From Eretmocerus hayati (Eukaryota > Arthropoda > Insecta > Hymenoptera > Aphelinidae), in contig CM056742.1 in assembly GCA_029851415.1 (NCBI GenBank), forward strand, positions 62,010,454 to 62,074,453: DNA of 64,000 nucleotides. Reading direction: 5' to 3'. Position 1 is the first letter of the stretch; each line of letters begins with the position of its first letter. The notes beneath the pieces are model-generated. The model did no database searches, was not told the DNA's origin, and saw only the letters and a program-made list of their open reading frames with translations. Shown one piece after another: positions 1-12,539 of this stretch. Both the position numbers and the translations under genes were made by a program.

Positions 1-836
1 GTAAAGGAATCTTTGCAAGCTCAGTAGCTATGCTGAAATCGTCAAATAGGAAAATTTTGTATCATCAATACATGCATAGCTGTATGTGTTTTGAAGAAAA
101 TTGAAAAGTTTCATCATCCTAAATTTATCATTAGTTCCATGCTAAGCTACATCGAATTTCCAAACTTAGCTCTCAATCCCGGTATGACCCTTTGGAGAGA
201 GCAGTAATTGAAGAATAACTTGTCCTTTAGTTTTTGACTAAATCGATACAAAAAATTTTGATTTTCAGTTACCGAACAGAGTACTCAGCTTCTAATTACA
301 TACTATTAACACAGTAATGCCTTGGAAAGGAGAGCTAATGTTGCTATTAGAAATAAATCCTAGTTGAATGCACAATTGATTTTGGAATTTTCAATTCGAG
401 CACTGATCAAGATATTTTCTAATACAAATTCATGGAAAATAACTCTCAAACTGAAGCAAAACTTGGGCAACTTCTCACATGCCCTTGATCGACATAAGTT
501 TCACAGTCTGTAGTACTCAACAATTCACATTGACTCTCATGCGTTACCTGGAAAATTTTCTGACATTTCACAAACTTTGCATTTCACTAATTAGTTCAAG
601 ATTTGACATGAAGAAAACTTCGAATCATTTTTGTAGTGAAACAATTCCTTAATTCTAATAGCAAAATCGAGCTTCTTTGTTAAGAAAATTATAAAATTGA
701 GAGGTAATATAAATCTTGATAGATGTATGAGAATACAAGTGTCTCGAAGAGGTGGATGACCACTTACAGACTGAACATCTTAACACAAACGAAATAGTGA
801 ATGGAAAAAATCTGCAAAGAACAAATGTGGAACATG
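1..836. other. AT-rich flank downstream of the Myb/SANT-like gene
   Basis: No convincing coding exon, repeat or RNA gene was seen here. It lies 3' of the minus-strand gene ending at 837 and probably includes its 3' UTR, but I found no clear minus-strand polyadenylation signal to set the end. Confidence 0.4.
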
Positions 837-2879
837 TTACGGCTTAGACTCCTCAGAGCTCTTTGCTTTGGAATAAGCTGCGACGATATCGCTGGCAAGT
901 TGTTTCACCAAGAGTTGCTTCTCCAATTCGATGACCTCAATTTTTATGTTCCAGTACATCTTTTCCTTGGAAAAAACCTCCATTCTAGCTTGATGGAATT
1001 CGGCCTGCTGTTGCCGTGCTTCTTCAGCTCGTTGAATTTTCTCTGCCTGTTCTGCTCGAGCCCAGGACAGCTTGCTTTTCTTGGCTGGTCGGTCGTAATC
1101 GTCATCGGAACCCATATTTTCTGAAGCAAAAAATAATGATGAGGATAAAAATACATAAACACATTGATTGAATTCGTTTGAACGAGTCTATCGTGCTAGT
1201 CAACGGCGGAATGCATCGATTCAAGAAAAATCTTCAGGGTACAAAGAAATTTTTTACCTTTGCATTTTCTCAGGCGGGTTGCGAGTATTCCTGGCTTACT
1301 ATCCGTTTTCTGGACATCATCTCCTTTCTCCACATTTTGACCACGTGCGAGACTCACTGTTGAAATAAAGAATTGCAAAGTTAAAAACTACTCATTTTCT
1401 AGTGAATTTTTAGACAAGTATCAACATGGAAATACGCGTTTATATGGAATTTTGTGAGTCGAGAGGAGCATAACTAAGGAGTATCTTGAATTGTTGATCA
1501 CGACTGAGATGAATATACCATTACCTTCCCACATTCTCATCTGACGACCCAATTTCTGAGAAGTGGTGAGCTTCGGTTTTGCATTTTTGCGTTTTAACTG
1601 AGATGTTGTGACACTTCTGCCAATAGGCCAGGCAACGGAACCAGATTGAACATTTTTATCTGAAAAAGAGATCACATGATTCATTCAATGAATAACAGAG
1701 ATGAGTTGTAAGTGCATGAAATAATTATCAATTGTGGGATACTCACAACTTTCATTTTTCTCGAATTTGCACATAGGAAATTTTTGGTTTTTATAAGAAG
1801 ATGCAGCAGGCTTGCAAAAACCTCTTTTCATGGCCAAAGCTGTGAATGAAAGAAGAATCAAACCTGGTCTGAACTAAATCCATGACTGATACCTGAAATT
1901 ACAATAAAAACTCACCTTCGTTCCTTTCGTTTAATAAATTTTCACCACAAGCATCATTTTCCAAATTTTGGCTTGTAGAGGCCTGACACTCCAATTCAGA
2001 GGCATAATTACCATGCACCTTGAATTGATCATCATCATCATTGTACATTTTCTTATCCAAGAGATCAATCACCTCATCTGCTATGGAGTTCAATTGTCGA
2101 GAATCATTTTCCCCAATATTCTCATTATCAGCGGTGAGATCAACAGTTTCTGGAAGAAGTGTAACAATTAAATTTATACATTCAAAACCCTGTAACCGAA
2201 GTGTGATTAATCAAATCAGCTCTACTATTTGAAAATAAGCTAGTGATTCTTGTATCAGGGAAATCTACATTGAATTAGTTGAGCCAAATTGGCACCTTAC
2301 CTTCGAAAGCAGCTGTGCTGTCCCAGCTATTTTCCAAAGTGAAGTCCAATGTAGGTTTTATTTTATGTACCATGGTGACCAGAGCTTCATCAGATGGATT
2401 GATGCAGTGAGGAGGGCCTCCACCTGTCATCATGGCTTCTGTCCTTGCCTCTGAGTCAATCTTTCTTACCCTACGAAAAATCAAAAATGAGAATACTCGG
2501 ATAATGTAAATCGTTCAAGATGACTATTGACTACTTACTTAGCCTTGACGTTCTTCCAACAGGTTTTCAGTTGCTCTGTGCTTCTCGTAGTATAAATATC
2601 GTGTTCTATACACATGTCCTCATATTCAGCAGTCACATTATCCCAAGCTTCTTTCTTTTCTCGCATGGAGCATGAATCTGTTTTGGTATTTTCTATGATA
2701 TTCTTGTACTGGTCTAAACAGGTCATTGAAATAGCTATTTCTTCATCTGTAAACGATGGAGCTCTAGGCTGAAATTAGATATAGTAGCCAACGTCAGACA
2801 GAATATATTCAATATCAATCAAAATTTCAATGAAATTTAATATCACGACTTTTACCTTAGGAGCTTTCTTCTCACTCAT
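837..2879 (-). CDS. Myb/SANT-like DNA-binding protein, eight exons, 422 aa
   Basis: Probable nuclear DNA-binding protein. The minus-strand exons read by eye are 2856-2879, 2539-2768, 2301-2470, 1916-2149, 1747-1839, 1525-1659, 1258-1356 and 837-1120. Every intron is GT-AG and the phases join into one 1269-nt frame with no internal stop. The start is the ATG at 2879 (MSEKKAPK). Residues 9-85 form a Myb/SANT-like (zeste/MSANTD type) domain, with FTDEE at its start and tryptophans near 50 and 79. A TGGGP motif follows at about 100-104, as in MSANTD3-like proteins. The middle is polar. The last exon encodes a basic patch (RPAKKSK) and a charged, probably coiled-coil helix of about 70 residues. 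Such proteins can be host regulators or derive from the Myb-like partner of PIF/Harbinger transposons. No transposase lies beside it, so I favour a host or domesticated gene. Domain assignment is firm; function is inferred. Confidence 0.85.
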
Positions 2880-3420
2880 TTTTATGCAACTACTTGCACT
2901 TATATCCAGGGTACAATGTATTGGGTAATTAGCTAGTAAAATCTGTAAAAAATTACAAGTAAAAGTTAGCAATTCAGATGGAAAAAATTAATTGATGAGG
3001 ATTTGCAGAATAAAAAGATTCGAGAAAAAAAAATCGTGTGAGCTAGGCTCGGGTATAGCCGTTAGAATTTGGTGTGATTCAAATCCAATGAATCGTACAG
3101 AGCTCACCGAGAATCCGATGCATGTAGCTCCGAGAAAAAACGCGAGCAAGAGAGCAGTTCGACGAATTTCAACGAAGGTCTCGTGGAAATGACGCGACAA
3201 CGCTGGTAGACATAATTCGTCGAATCTGATGTGCAGAGAGCCCGGCATCTGAGAATCGCTGCGATACGATTCCAGCTATGGGGTTTCCGAGAAAAATTGA
3301 ATTACAGAATATATAATAAACTTTTGGGATTGGACATTGGAATTGAAGATAATTGGCTTTACAGAATTGAACGAATAATGATTGAATTTGGAATTAAAAG
3401 CAATTCAAGATTTGAACAAC
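2880..3420. promoter_or_regulatory. Presumed 5' flank of the Myb/SANT-like gene
   Basis: This stretch lies upstream of the ATG on the minus strand. It has no supported exon and holds the likely 5' UTR and promoter by position alone. No TATA box or initiator could be assigned with confidence. Confidence 0.3.
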
Positions 3421-4375
3421 TATAGACAGTCGGGTGTTGCGGGACCGATTTCGAACGCGCGATGCCACAGAGTTCACGAGACTTTTGCTGCCTTGCCCTC
3501 GAAACCGCGCTTGGCGGCGTGAGAGTACGCGGCTGGAAATGAATGGGTTTGCGCGGGAAAGCTGTTCCAATAACACGGTGTCTTCGTTTTCGTGTGATGT
3601 CATAGCATTGCTTTCGAAACCGTGTTGCCTGCGCGAATTCGCGAGCTTGTGATTTTCGCTATCACCAGCTTGTACCAGGAAGCGCTCCCGAGAACACGAT
3701 GATGTGGGGCCGGCGAGACTTGCTCCTCGAAGCCGCGAAAACCCAGGCTCGTGGGCTTTGACTCCGATTCGCTATTGAATTTTTACCGAGAGCGCGGTGT
3801 TGGGTGCGCACTACCTCGCCACTTGGAGCTACGACCTGGGAGCGAAAAATAACCGCGCACTCGTAACGCTTCGGTTGCCAACCGATTATGAGAACAGAGA
3901 AGCCCGCGAGGCTGGAGCAATTCGCGCACTGGTTTGCGTATGTCCCAGCTCCAATCGCAAAATCGATGCATCAAACGAACAAGGAATAAACAACTTACTT
4001 GTCGTGCACACGCAATTTGGGCCTTACTGTATGAGTGCCCCCGCAGCTGCTGTCCAGGAGATGGCACGGAGCTAGAGCAGAGTTACGAACTTGCACCTTC
4101 GACAGCAGGGCAGCGAACGTCTAGGTTGGAGCGACAGCCTCAGGATGTCGTGTACGCTGACCTTCTTCCTTGGCAGCGCTGTTCTGGATCACACTGTGGG
4201 CACCAGGTCGTAGAACACAATTGCTAACACTCCCGCTGTACGTACTTTCGATGCGAGGTGGTAACTGAATGCCGCGAGCCGAACCGCGTGGCGGAGTTGC
4301 TGACGAGGAAACCGGAACTCGTGGAGCGCGATGACAGCGACCCTTGGCGGTCATTCGGGGAGGCCAATTTTTAGT
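3421..4375. other. CpG-rich block with no recognised gene
   Basis: Base composition changes sharply from AT-rich surroundings to a CpG-rich stretch full of CGCG, TCGAAACCGCG and similar words. Loosely repeated phrases such as CTCGAAACCGCG, TTCGAAACCGTG and CTCGAAGCCGCG suggest a degenerate tandem organisation. Open frames of 90-100 codons occur on both strands, as expected from GC-rich sequence, and none resembles a known protein. It may be a CpG-island-like promoter domain or an old GC-rich repeat. Confidence 0.4.
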
Positions 4376-6328
4376 TGAAAATTCTGCCGCGGATCTCGCA
4401 GCGCCACCAATCCGAGTTCGTTAATCTCGGATTCACGACTATGAATTCCGGCCCTAATATTTGAGCGAATTCCCCGGATTCAAGTAATAATGTATTCATT
4501 CCCTCCTCGCAATCACCCCGGGTCCGTCTCTGTTCCCCAATCGTCAATGGTTCTGTTCTTGAACACCCCCCAAGTAGCATAGTATAACTATGAACTCAGT
4601 AACAGCTTTACAGGAAGGAAAGAGAAGACAAAAAGCAATAGAAGTGATATATGTGAATAACTCTATTGCTGGATCAATGTTGAATAATAAATGAACTGAA
4701 TCGACTGGTATTCCCTGCCGAAATCATACATAACTTTTACTGTAAAAGAGTGAAGTTCCCCCGAATTCTTCATGCAAAGATCCTTTTGAGTTATCGATGG
4801 AAATGGGCATCGAGCTGTGCAAGCTTATAGCCTGAACTTCAATATAGAAAACCTTCATAGCACTCCGACCTATACACGTAACATGACTTTCGAATACTCA
4901 GGCTATGAAATATCCTATGAGACTGCGAATTTAGTGAAAAGTTACCCAATTATACGTTGATTTGGGAAGCGATTTTTCGTATAATTTCAACAGCTCAGAT
5001 TCGCTTCATCGAGGCTGCATGCAAGCGAAATCATCCTATTTGGGGAATACAGCTGTTGCAAGTAACCGAATTATTAATAAGATGCGATTGGGGTAAACTT
5101 GAGGAGCCTCCACGGATATGCCAACCTTACTGTTTTTCAGAATAAGAACTCTCCAGCCATGTTTGGTCGCGATAATTTCGCGTTATGATGGAAAATACGC
5201 AGTTCACTAGTCAATTGAAGTATTTTGAAAAATTCGAAAATAGTTTCTATGGTTACCAACAATAAACTTCCGAGTACTCGAGTAATCCTATTTGATTTGC
5301 AAAATTGATATTCGTCATTTTCATCGAATAAAGTTCTTGATTCATCGTACTGTGAATATCGTTCTGATTGACGATAATAATTTAGTCGGGAGCCAGATTA
5401 GGTTAGATTGATCTCCGAAAAGCTCAGAGTGGAAGCCACGGATTTCATGCGAGGTACAGGTTAGATTGACATAGTTTCCTTATCACAGTGAATTAGATTC
5501 GGTATATTTTTATATGGATCTCTTGATCAAATTGTATATGAATGATTAACTTCGAAATCAATGTCCCCCATGGATCTCTGGTTTTCGTGATACTTTGTAC
5601 AACTTAAGGAGGCTCCGTCGCACAGTGGGGCCAAGAACGAAAATTACCAGAAAAATCGTCTTTACGCGAATTCTCAACCGATTGACATGATCCAAAAGAA
5701 ATTCTCTTGGTTTTTCAATGCAGTAACAGCTGTGTCTGCGCAAAATTTCATCAGAGCTTTTCCGGTGCCTCAAGATCACGATGAGCGCAAATGTGGAAAA
5801 TGACGAAAATTCAAATTAATTCACTGGTGATCCATTCCTGACCGAATGGATGCCACATCATACTAATAATGACTGAAAAGCATATTCAAAAGATTAGGAA
5901 ACTTTTTCGAATGATTTTCAGAAGCTTCTTTGCCGCAAACCTTTCTTGGTCGGTAATCTAAGGAATACACGAAAATAACTTGAGTGAACGAGATATAACG
6001 TAATTCTGGGCCATGAATATCATTTCTACGCTCCTGTGCAATCACCAGAGTATTTTTCGCATGAACAAATATGAGAGATCGAGTTTCAGACGATTCATCA
6101 CGATTTTACACGGATTCGGATCATGGATACGATGAAAATCTTGATTCAAAGCTAGGTACCGTGACTTCTGCAGTAATGACAATCATTCTCACCTATTGTG
6201 CTATCGATTACCTGTCATTCGAGCCCAAGTAGAGCACTGTACATTCTTGCAAACGCGCAGTTTGCGACATTTTGCATTATCTCACATTTGCGCTCATCTA
6301 TATTATTGGGCAATTGAAATTTTGTACT
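4376..6328. other. Non-coding AT-rich interval with a short inverted repeat
   Basis: No gene was recognised. The phrase ATGAGCGCAAATGTG near 5780 recurs inverted near 6284-6298. AAGGAGGCTCCGTCG near 5605 recurs inverted at about 36590, so the right part of this interval belongs to the same dispersed family as the copy at 35.9-36.6 kb. Confidence 0.4.
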
Positions 6329-6398
6329 TACCGGGATTTGAACCTCGTCCCTCGACTTTGTAGACACGACACCTAGCCAACTGAGCTATCGGGGATGT
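6329..6398 (-). repeat. tRNA-like head of a dispersed SINE-like repeat, copy 1
   Basis: The minus strand contains TAGCTCAGTTGG (A-box-like) and, about 35 nt on, GGTTCAAATCC (B-box-like), the internal RNA polymerase III promoter layout of tRNAs. The ends pair only weakly and the anticodon arm does not form a clean five-pair stem. A second copy with the same flanking sequence lies inverted at 36080-36150. This points to a tRNA-derived repeat rather than a working tRNA gene. Flanking homology extends to about 6610, including the phrase GGGGCAAATT in the other copy. Confidence 0.6.
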
Positions 6399-6589
6399 AT
6401 CAATTCAGAGTACAAAACACGTATATGGGGCTCTCCTTCGTTGGGTCGAACTTAGTATGTTACCAACAATTTCCATGATGAATAAGCATGCGTACTGATT
6501 AGCTTGGAGGACTATTTATCTTGGGGTAAGTGTACCCAATTTGCCCCATGTGTATGATTTCCCTCCACATAAGATCGAAGGAATGCGCT

Positions 6590-7745
6590 CTCGCAAGACT
6601 TGGCCCCCAATTTTTCTCCAATTTACAGTACCTTTCATAAAAAAATTGATTGTGTAGGGTTTCAATAAAACAGTGATATTTTCAATATAGTTTGACTTAC
6701 AGGAATTTTGAGGAGAGAATCTCAAGGATCACGGATGAATCTATCGACTCATGTATTCAAAACATTCACTGCGCCCTTTCTGATCACCGCGGTCAACGAT
6801 GGAAATCCAAAAAATTCCTCCTTCAATCAATCATCTACGAGTTTGGCAGGAGTCATCCGAGCACAGAAAATTTTCATAGTATCTTGTAGATCTTTCTAAA
6901 ACCTACACTTTCCCTTCCTTGAAACTCTCTTCACGACCTTTCCTGTCCAAGTAACGAGCTTGGGAAAAAACTTTGTATAACTTGGACTGCTTAAGGAGAT
7001 ACCGAAGCTGCTTACTGTTTCATTTCCCCTTGTGCCATTCTTGTGCAGAAATTCATCGGAAAAATATCATGGAATCTAATTTCGACGTGAAGTAATCTCA
7101 TCTCTCAGAATAATTCATCAGATTCTGCCTTGAATGTGATCTATAAGGGTAAAACATGAAATTAATCGATTTTCCCAATGAATCTTGAGAAACCGGGGTT
7201 GCCTTTAATCCAAGACAAAATCTGATAAAATATTCTGAAAGATGAGATTATTTCACATCAAAATCATATGCCATAATATTTTTTTGATGGATTTTTGCGC
7301 GAGAATAGAGCAAGGCGAGACGAAACAGGAGCCAGCCGCGATATCTCCATAAGCAGTGCATGTGATACAAAATTTCCTTTTCAAGCTCGTTTTTTGGGCA
7401 GGAAAGGTCGTAGAGAGAACTTCAAGAAGAGGGGATAGTAGATTTTGTAAAGATCTACCAGATCCCTCGAGAATTTTTGTGATCGGATCACTTCCGCCAA
7501 AGTTGTAGGTGATTGGTTGAAAGAGAAATTCTCTAGATCTTCATCGTTGACTACGGTCACTCAAAAAGGACGCGAGGAATGTTTTAAACACATAAATCGA
7601 TAGATTTTCCCGTGATCTTCAAGATGTTTTCTCTTTCAAAATCCCCGTACGTCAAAGTATATTGGAGATATCATTGTTTTAGTGAGACCCTATTTGATCC
7701 ATCATTCATGAAGGTACTGTAAGTTAGAATGTCTAAAAGACGTCT
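6590..7745. mobile_element. Foldback element, about 1.15 kb
   Basis: The left arm (about 6590-7136) and right arm (about 7200-7745) are inverted repeats around a roughly 60-bp centre. Examples are TTACAGTACCTT near 6624 against its inverse near 7715, TAGGGTTTCAATAAAACAG against its diverged inverse near 7685, and AGTAATCTCATCTCTCAGAAT against its inverse near 7240. No transposase frame is present, so it is non-autonomous. The outer limits are approximate and no TSD was fixed. Confidence 0.65.
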
Positions 7746-8159
7746 CCATTCTCGGCATAGAGTACTTTCCTGGATGAATCAATATCATAAGAATCTATTC
7801 AAGTTCTGATGATTTATTATAACCTCTAGATATCGAAAGAAGACATCACGCTTCCTTCTAGAGATGCATTGCGATACCCCAGTCCAATCGAATGACCGGG
7901 CAATTTAAATAAGCGAGTAAATTATCCAAATTTGTTCATTTACTTTTCATGATTTCCTATCATTTTCTTATACTGGGACGATGATAAACAGAATTTTCTT
8001 CATACGACACTTACTGATTGTTCCGGAGATCCTAATAACCGCGAAATTTCCTACATCAAGTATGCTGTTCCAAAGTTACCCTAGTCCGGGTTTCAGTGCT
8101 CATAGCTTTGACCAGAGATGACCAAATGGACTCCATAAGCCCCGCAATTGAAAGCTGGA

Positions 8160-8345
8160 ATTGTAGCTCTCTAAATCTGTTCGAGTGACTTTTAACTCGA
8201 ATCGAGTCATATTCGACTCGAAACTTCGAGTGAAAATACCGCAACTTCCCTTCGAGTGACTTTTGCTCGATGAATCGAGTGAAAGGTTGACTCGAATCGA
8301 GTGATAATCCAACTCGAATTGAGTAGTAATCCTATTCGGATCGAG
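8160..8345. repeat. Cluster of ACTCGA/TCGAGT motifs
   Basis: About ten copies of ACTCGA or its complement TCGAGT lie within 190 bp, several as the palindromic block ACTCGAATCGAGTGA. Related clusters occur at 17280-17335 and 19565-19690. The spacing is irregular, so this is a motif cluster rather than a simple tandem repeat. It resembles the subterminal binding-site arrays of some DNA transposons. Confidence 0.6.
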
Positions 8346-9073
8346 TGATTCTGAACGTGCACAAGAATGGTATATATGAAACACAAGAGTTATTTGACGT
8401 CGGAGAACTTTGAAAGACATATTTATTAAACTTCAACTCTCACATTTTAGAACATATAGTCATAAGATTGAAAATTAAAGTTAGTACTAGTTGCACGCGA
8501 CGAAGTAACGTAAATCAAGACTTCCAACTTATGTTGTATAAGATTCTTAATGAGATGTGAATCGATTATCTCGGAAATTATCGATATTGTGAATGATTGA
8601 AAGAGAATAATTCGAGCCCATAGTAAGGGACACTTTTCTAATATACTCGGAAGTAAATCATCAGGAACGTGTAAGGCATTACTCGAACATTATGTAAATG
8701 ATGCATCATGGCACACCAAATATTTAGAATTCTAGGAACGATTCCAGTTCTTCGATTCTCACCTAGCAGGACAAACAAAATTTCACAAATAAATACGTGC
8801 GTCAAATATGAAGGATAATACTCAGACATCAATATTTCAGAATGAATATGCTAATGCAAGCTGTGAAGGATATATTTAGATGTTCCAACCGTTTTCATGA
8901 ATATTTCATAAGATTACACAGAACTTGTCTATGGATAGCATCAACCAGTCAAATATATCCGACCTAATTCTGGATATTTGAGTCACAACACAAAATTACT
9001 AATACAGAATATTTTGGATAGCTGATGTATCAAATACTGAGCAATAGTTATACGCCTCGTAAAGCCGGAATAT
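8346..9073. other. Non-coding interval
   Basis: AT-rich. No supported exon, repeat or RNA gene was recognised. Confidence 0.4.
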
Positions 9074-11793
9074 TCATTCATCCTTTGAGTTATCATTCTC
9101 TTTGTCATGGTCGGTTTCATCTTCATCCGTATCTTCGATTTCATCTTCGTTATCTTCAGAATCTATATACTCATTTTCATTCCCAAGAGCGCAGTCTTCA
9201 ATATAATCACTGTAACAAAGCAAGAGTGATTTCAAATCTAATTAAATGTTCATTGTCTCTGATTATAGTAAATCAAGATATTTGTGGAGTACATACCTTT
9301 CAAGAAGATGGGAGTCGTTTATATTTCTCAAGGAAGTATCAAGTGTGACACTTGCGGGGGAATTTTTCACATTTTTTATATTCATGACAATAGCACATAT
9401 GAAATTGTAAAAGATCTTGAGGTCTGGGGCAAATTTCATATCAAAGCAATAATGTAACTCCAATAACACGTCAAAAACCTTGATACATTTGACACTAACT
9501 TTGATCTCAACATTGTCGGCTTTTACAAAGTACTGTTCTATTGAGTCTGAACCCGAAGTAGCACAAATCATATAGGGCTGAACAGGACCCTTGGCATTCT
9601 TATCAATCGCAGATTTCATCAAGTTGTCATTGGTCTGTAGAGATAAATATTCAAAGGTGAATGCTGACTCTCTCAACAATCTCTATGACATGACTTATTG
9701 CTTACGAAAGACCGGGATTCTGGCCAAATTACTAACATCGAAGAATTTTATCAAATTTTCATTAGGGAGTTTCTCACTGGAGAAAGTGGGTGCAGCCATG
9801 GCTGGTCGATTTTTATGAAATTCATCCTCGTGTTGATCACTCGAATCCTGCAAGATGTCCAAGATTAGTGCGTCCGGGAGATTGTTGCTTACTCAAAGCT
9901 GTGTATTGTAGAAAATAAATTGGTATTGTTACTATACAAATAACTCATAGAACTTTTTTTCATATCATTCAGACTTGGCAGGATTGCGGAGAGCAAAACT
10001 AGGGCTCTCAAATTTTCTGTCGAAAATATTATACTTTGGAGCGAATCGCACTGATTTCATGTTATTGGAGAATATTACTCACTATCGCGTATCTTTCTTG
10101 TTTTACCAAAAAAATCTTTGGTAACTTCCAACAATAATGAATGATTCTTGGAGCATAGAAGGAAGGAAACATGTCCAATAGTCTCCCGTTATCAATGTTT
10201 CGGAACATGTTTTTGAATTCCAATAGTATCTGAAAGAAGTATAAGATGAATGTGTTGTATAAATTAGTCGATATCACGCTCAGCTTACCAGTTCTCCCTT
10301 GAAGAATTTAAACTTGTTGAATTTGCCGAGAATGTCAGTAACATAAGCGGGCCCATCACCGCCCGATGATAGTACCCATTTCACTCGACTGGGCCTTGTC
10401 TCGTTCATCAATTTGAATATTTCTGCCTTATTTCCTTGCAATCGCATCAATGACAGCTGCGATACCTGTGAGTTGGCGAGAGTTAATCATCCATCCTATC
10501 ATGAAGGCAGGAGCGAGCAAGTTCATGAATTTTTACAGAATGTGAGCGATAGTTGAAGAGGAATGTACCAATTTCTCGATGAAATTATTCATGGATATGA
10601 AATAGATAGAGGTTAGAATTCCCTCATGCCTTACTTTTGCTTGGTACACGTCCTCACTAAGCAGTTGGCCACAATCATTCGACTCCTTTGGTGATTCACT
10701 AGTGGTGCTTCCTTTTGAAGCCACATTCCTCATTCTCTCGCCAGCTTTCAGATTTTGTTTCCTCATAGTCTTCGATCGGAAACCAATGAGACCCTCACCT
10801 TTTTTTGGCTCGTAATATTGTACCTGAAAGTATTGTTTTCTTAGATGATTGTTTGTAGAATAACGACTTGAAAATTGCTACAGTCAGGCACAAGTTTCCA
10901 AATCACATGAATAAATTATGGAAGAATTAATCTTACCCGAGGAATTTTAGATATATTTGTTGGTAATGCTTCTTTTGGGAATGCACGGATGATTGACTTT
11001 GCAGCGAGAATCTTGTACGGTGCATCAGGGTAACTGAAAGAAAAAAGAGTGGTGCATGTTTAGGTTATGTTATACTGGTATTATAACTTTATTTATCACA
11101 AGAGGATACTAACTATTCCTTGCCTGGGGCAATTCTCACTAACTCATTGCATGCTTCTCTGACTAACGCACTTCTTTGTATCCTTGATACGATTCCAGAA
11201 TCGAGAGCTTTTTCAATTGTGTGTTGTTCGTCGACTCTCTTATCATGTGCTCTCACTGAACTTCTGACGTCAATATATTCTTCCACATCAAGCTCGCCTT
11301 CCTACAGTGAAGGAAACTGATAAAAAATTTTTTCCCGGATCATCAAGGTGGAAAAATGGTTATTGAATAACTAGTCTCTTTGTCAACTATTATACAAGTA
11401 AATGTCGCAAGAATGTGATAAAAAGAACGATTATTTCCAGTAGCATTATGGGTTTCTCTGCCCTGGACATATTTATCTATTTCTTCCCTGTTAGATGATT
11501 CTTGGTCCAAGAGTGGACGATTTTCCTTTCGCATCCTCTTAGCTGGGATGGGAACTGCTATTCCTTCGTCAAAATCTGACGAGTCTTGCTGAAAATGCAA
11601 GTTTTCAGAAATAATCACGTTGACGGTTAAGATAAGAGTTGCGAGTCACTTACAACACTTGAATTTTTTGATGTCTCTCTTTCAACATTGTTGATAAGAG
11701 TTCTAAGGTCTTGAATGGGTCCAAATTTGAGTCCCATTTGCCTTAGTCTGTCATCTGTTATCATCGAGAGTGAGGCCCACGTGACTAGTTCAT
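9074..11793 (-). CDS. SAM-domain protein of an uncharacterised animal family, multi-exon, 5' end missing
   Basis: Minus-strand exons read by eye: 11654-11793, about 11392-11588, 11114-11301, 10937-11033, 10635-10823, 10289-10465, 10083-10229, 9706 or 9713-9847, 9297-9634 and 9074-9209. The first encodes the C-terminal half of a SAM-like domain (ITDDRLRQMGLKFGPIQDL). Later exons include WVLSSGGDGPAY and a block beginning VQPYMICATSG. The protein ends in an Asp/Glu-rich tail (EDNEDEIEDTDEDE). This order fits a family of uncharacterised animal proteins known to me only by pattern. Phases agree at most junctions. Two are unresolved: the 3' end of the exon near 11392 (weak GTTGAC donor), and the 9706/9713 junction. 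There the good donor breaks the frame and the weak GTCTTT donor keeps it. The N-terminal exon was not found. Its neighbour upstream on the same strand is the transposase-like gene, and I infer a single module. Confidence 0.6.
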
Positions 11794-12539
11794 CTGTGAC
11801 AAAAATATTTATGAGTATTTGTTGATATGCAAATACTTATATTTTCAACTAAACATGCATTTTACTTCGAATGATACCATACAACTTTCATATAAATGCA
11901 TTAATAGATTAAAAGTATAGGACCCTTTTCAACTCAGAGAACCACACCAGTCGGAAGGAAGGCATAGTTAATGTACACATTTTGCACAGAGCTAATCCAT
12001 GTGGAAAAGCTATAGACAGATAACAAATATAAATACACGAAGTTTTATGAGAAGGAAGTACGTTCGACAAATCAAGCATGAACAGCTCAGAAATCAAATT
12101 GATTATTTGAGAAGACTGACTTATACCCAACAATATTGATCATTATCAAATATATATTCAACCCACACAACTATTCACGTAAGCTCGTTGATCAGCACTT
12201 ACAGAGATTCACTGAAGGATCATGTCCAGGAGAGAGAGAGTTTCACGGATAGATCAGAATTCAGGTGGATATAGAGTAATGAAGGACAGGAAGTTCCTAG
12301 TTTCATCATACGAATCATCTATGTACATTTTTTAGATATGTATTTCTGTAACGTTTACTATCTAAGCGCACAGCTTTTTTCATTGTCTGAATAGTGTCTT
12401 GGAGCAGTGCATCACTAAGTACTATATTAAAGATAAGCCGCGTATTTTTCTATGCTTAATACTTATAAAACATAAACGACGAGTTCCATGGGAGAATGTG
12501 ACGTAAGCAAATGTACGAATGAGAGGATTTGTAGTCTCT
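11794..12539. other. Interval between the two genes of the module
   Basis: No supported exon was found. The missing SAM N-terminal exon and promoter should lie here or further upstream, but I could not identify them. Confidence 0.35.

Noticed and set aside
3783..4227. Overlapping 92-97-codon frames on both strands
   Set aside because: Open frames are expected in this CpG-rich block, and none shows a domain or splice support.
6329..6398. A functional tRNA gene
   Set aside because: Box A and B are present, but acceptor and anticodon stems are defective and the copy belongs to a longer dispersed repeat.
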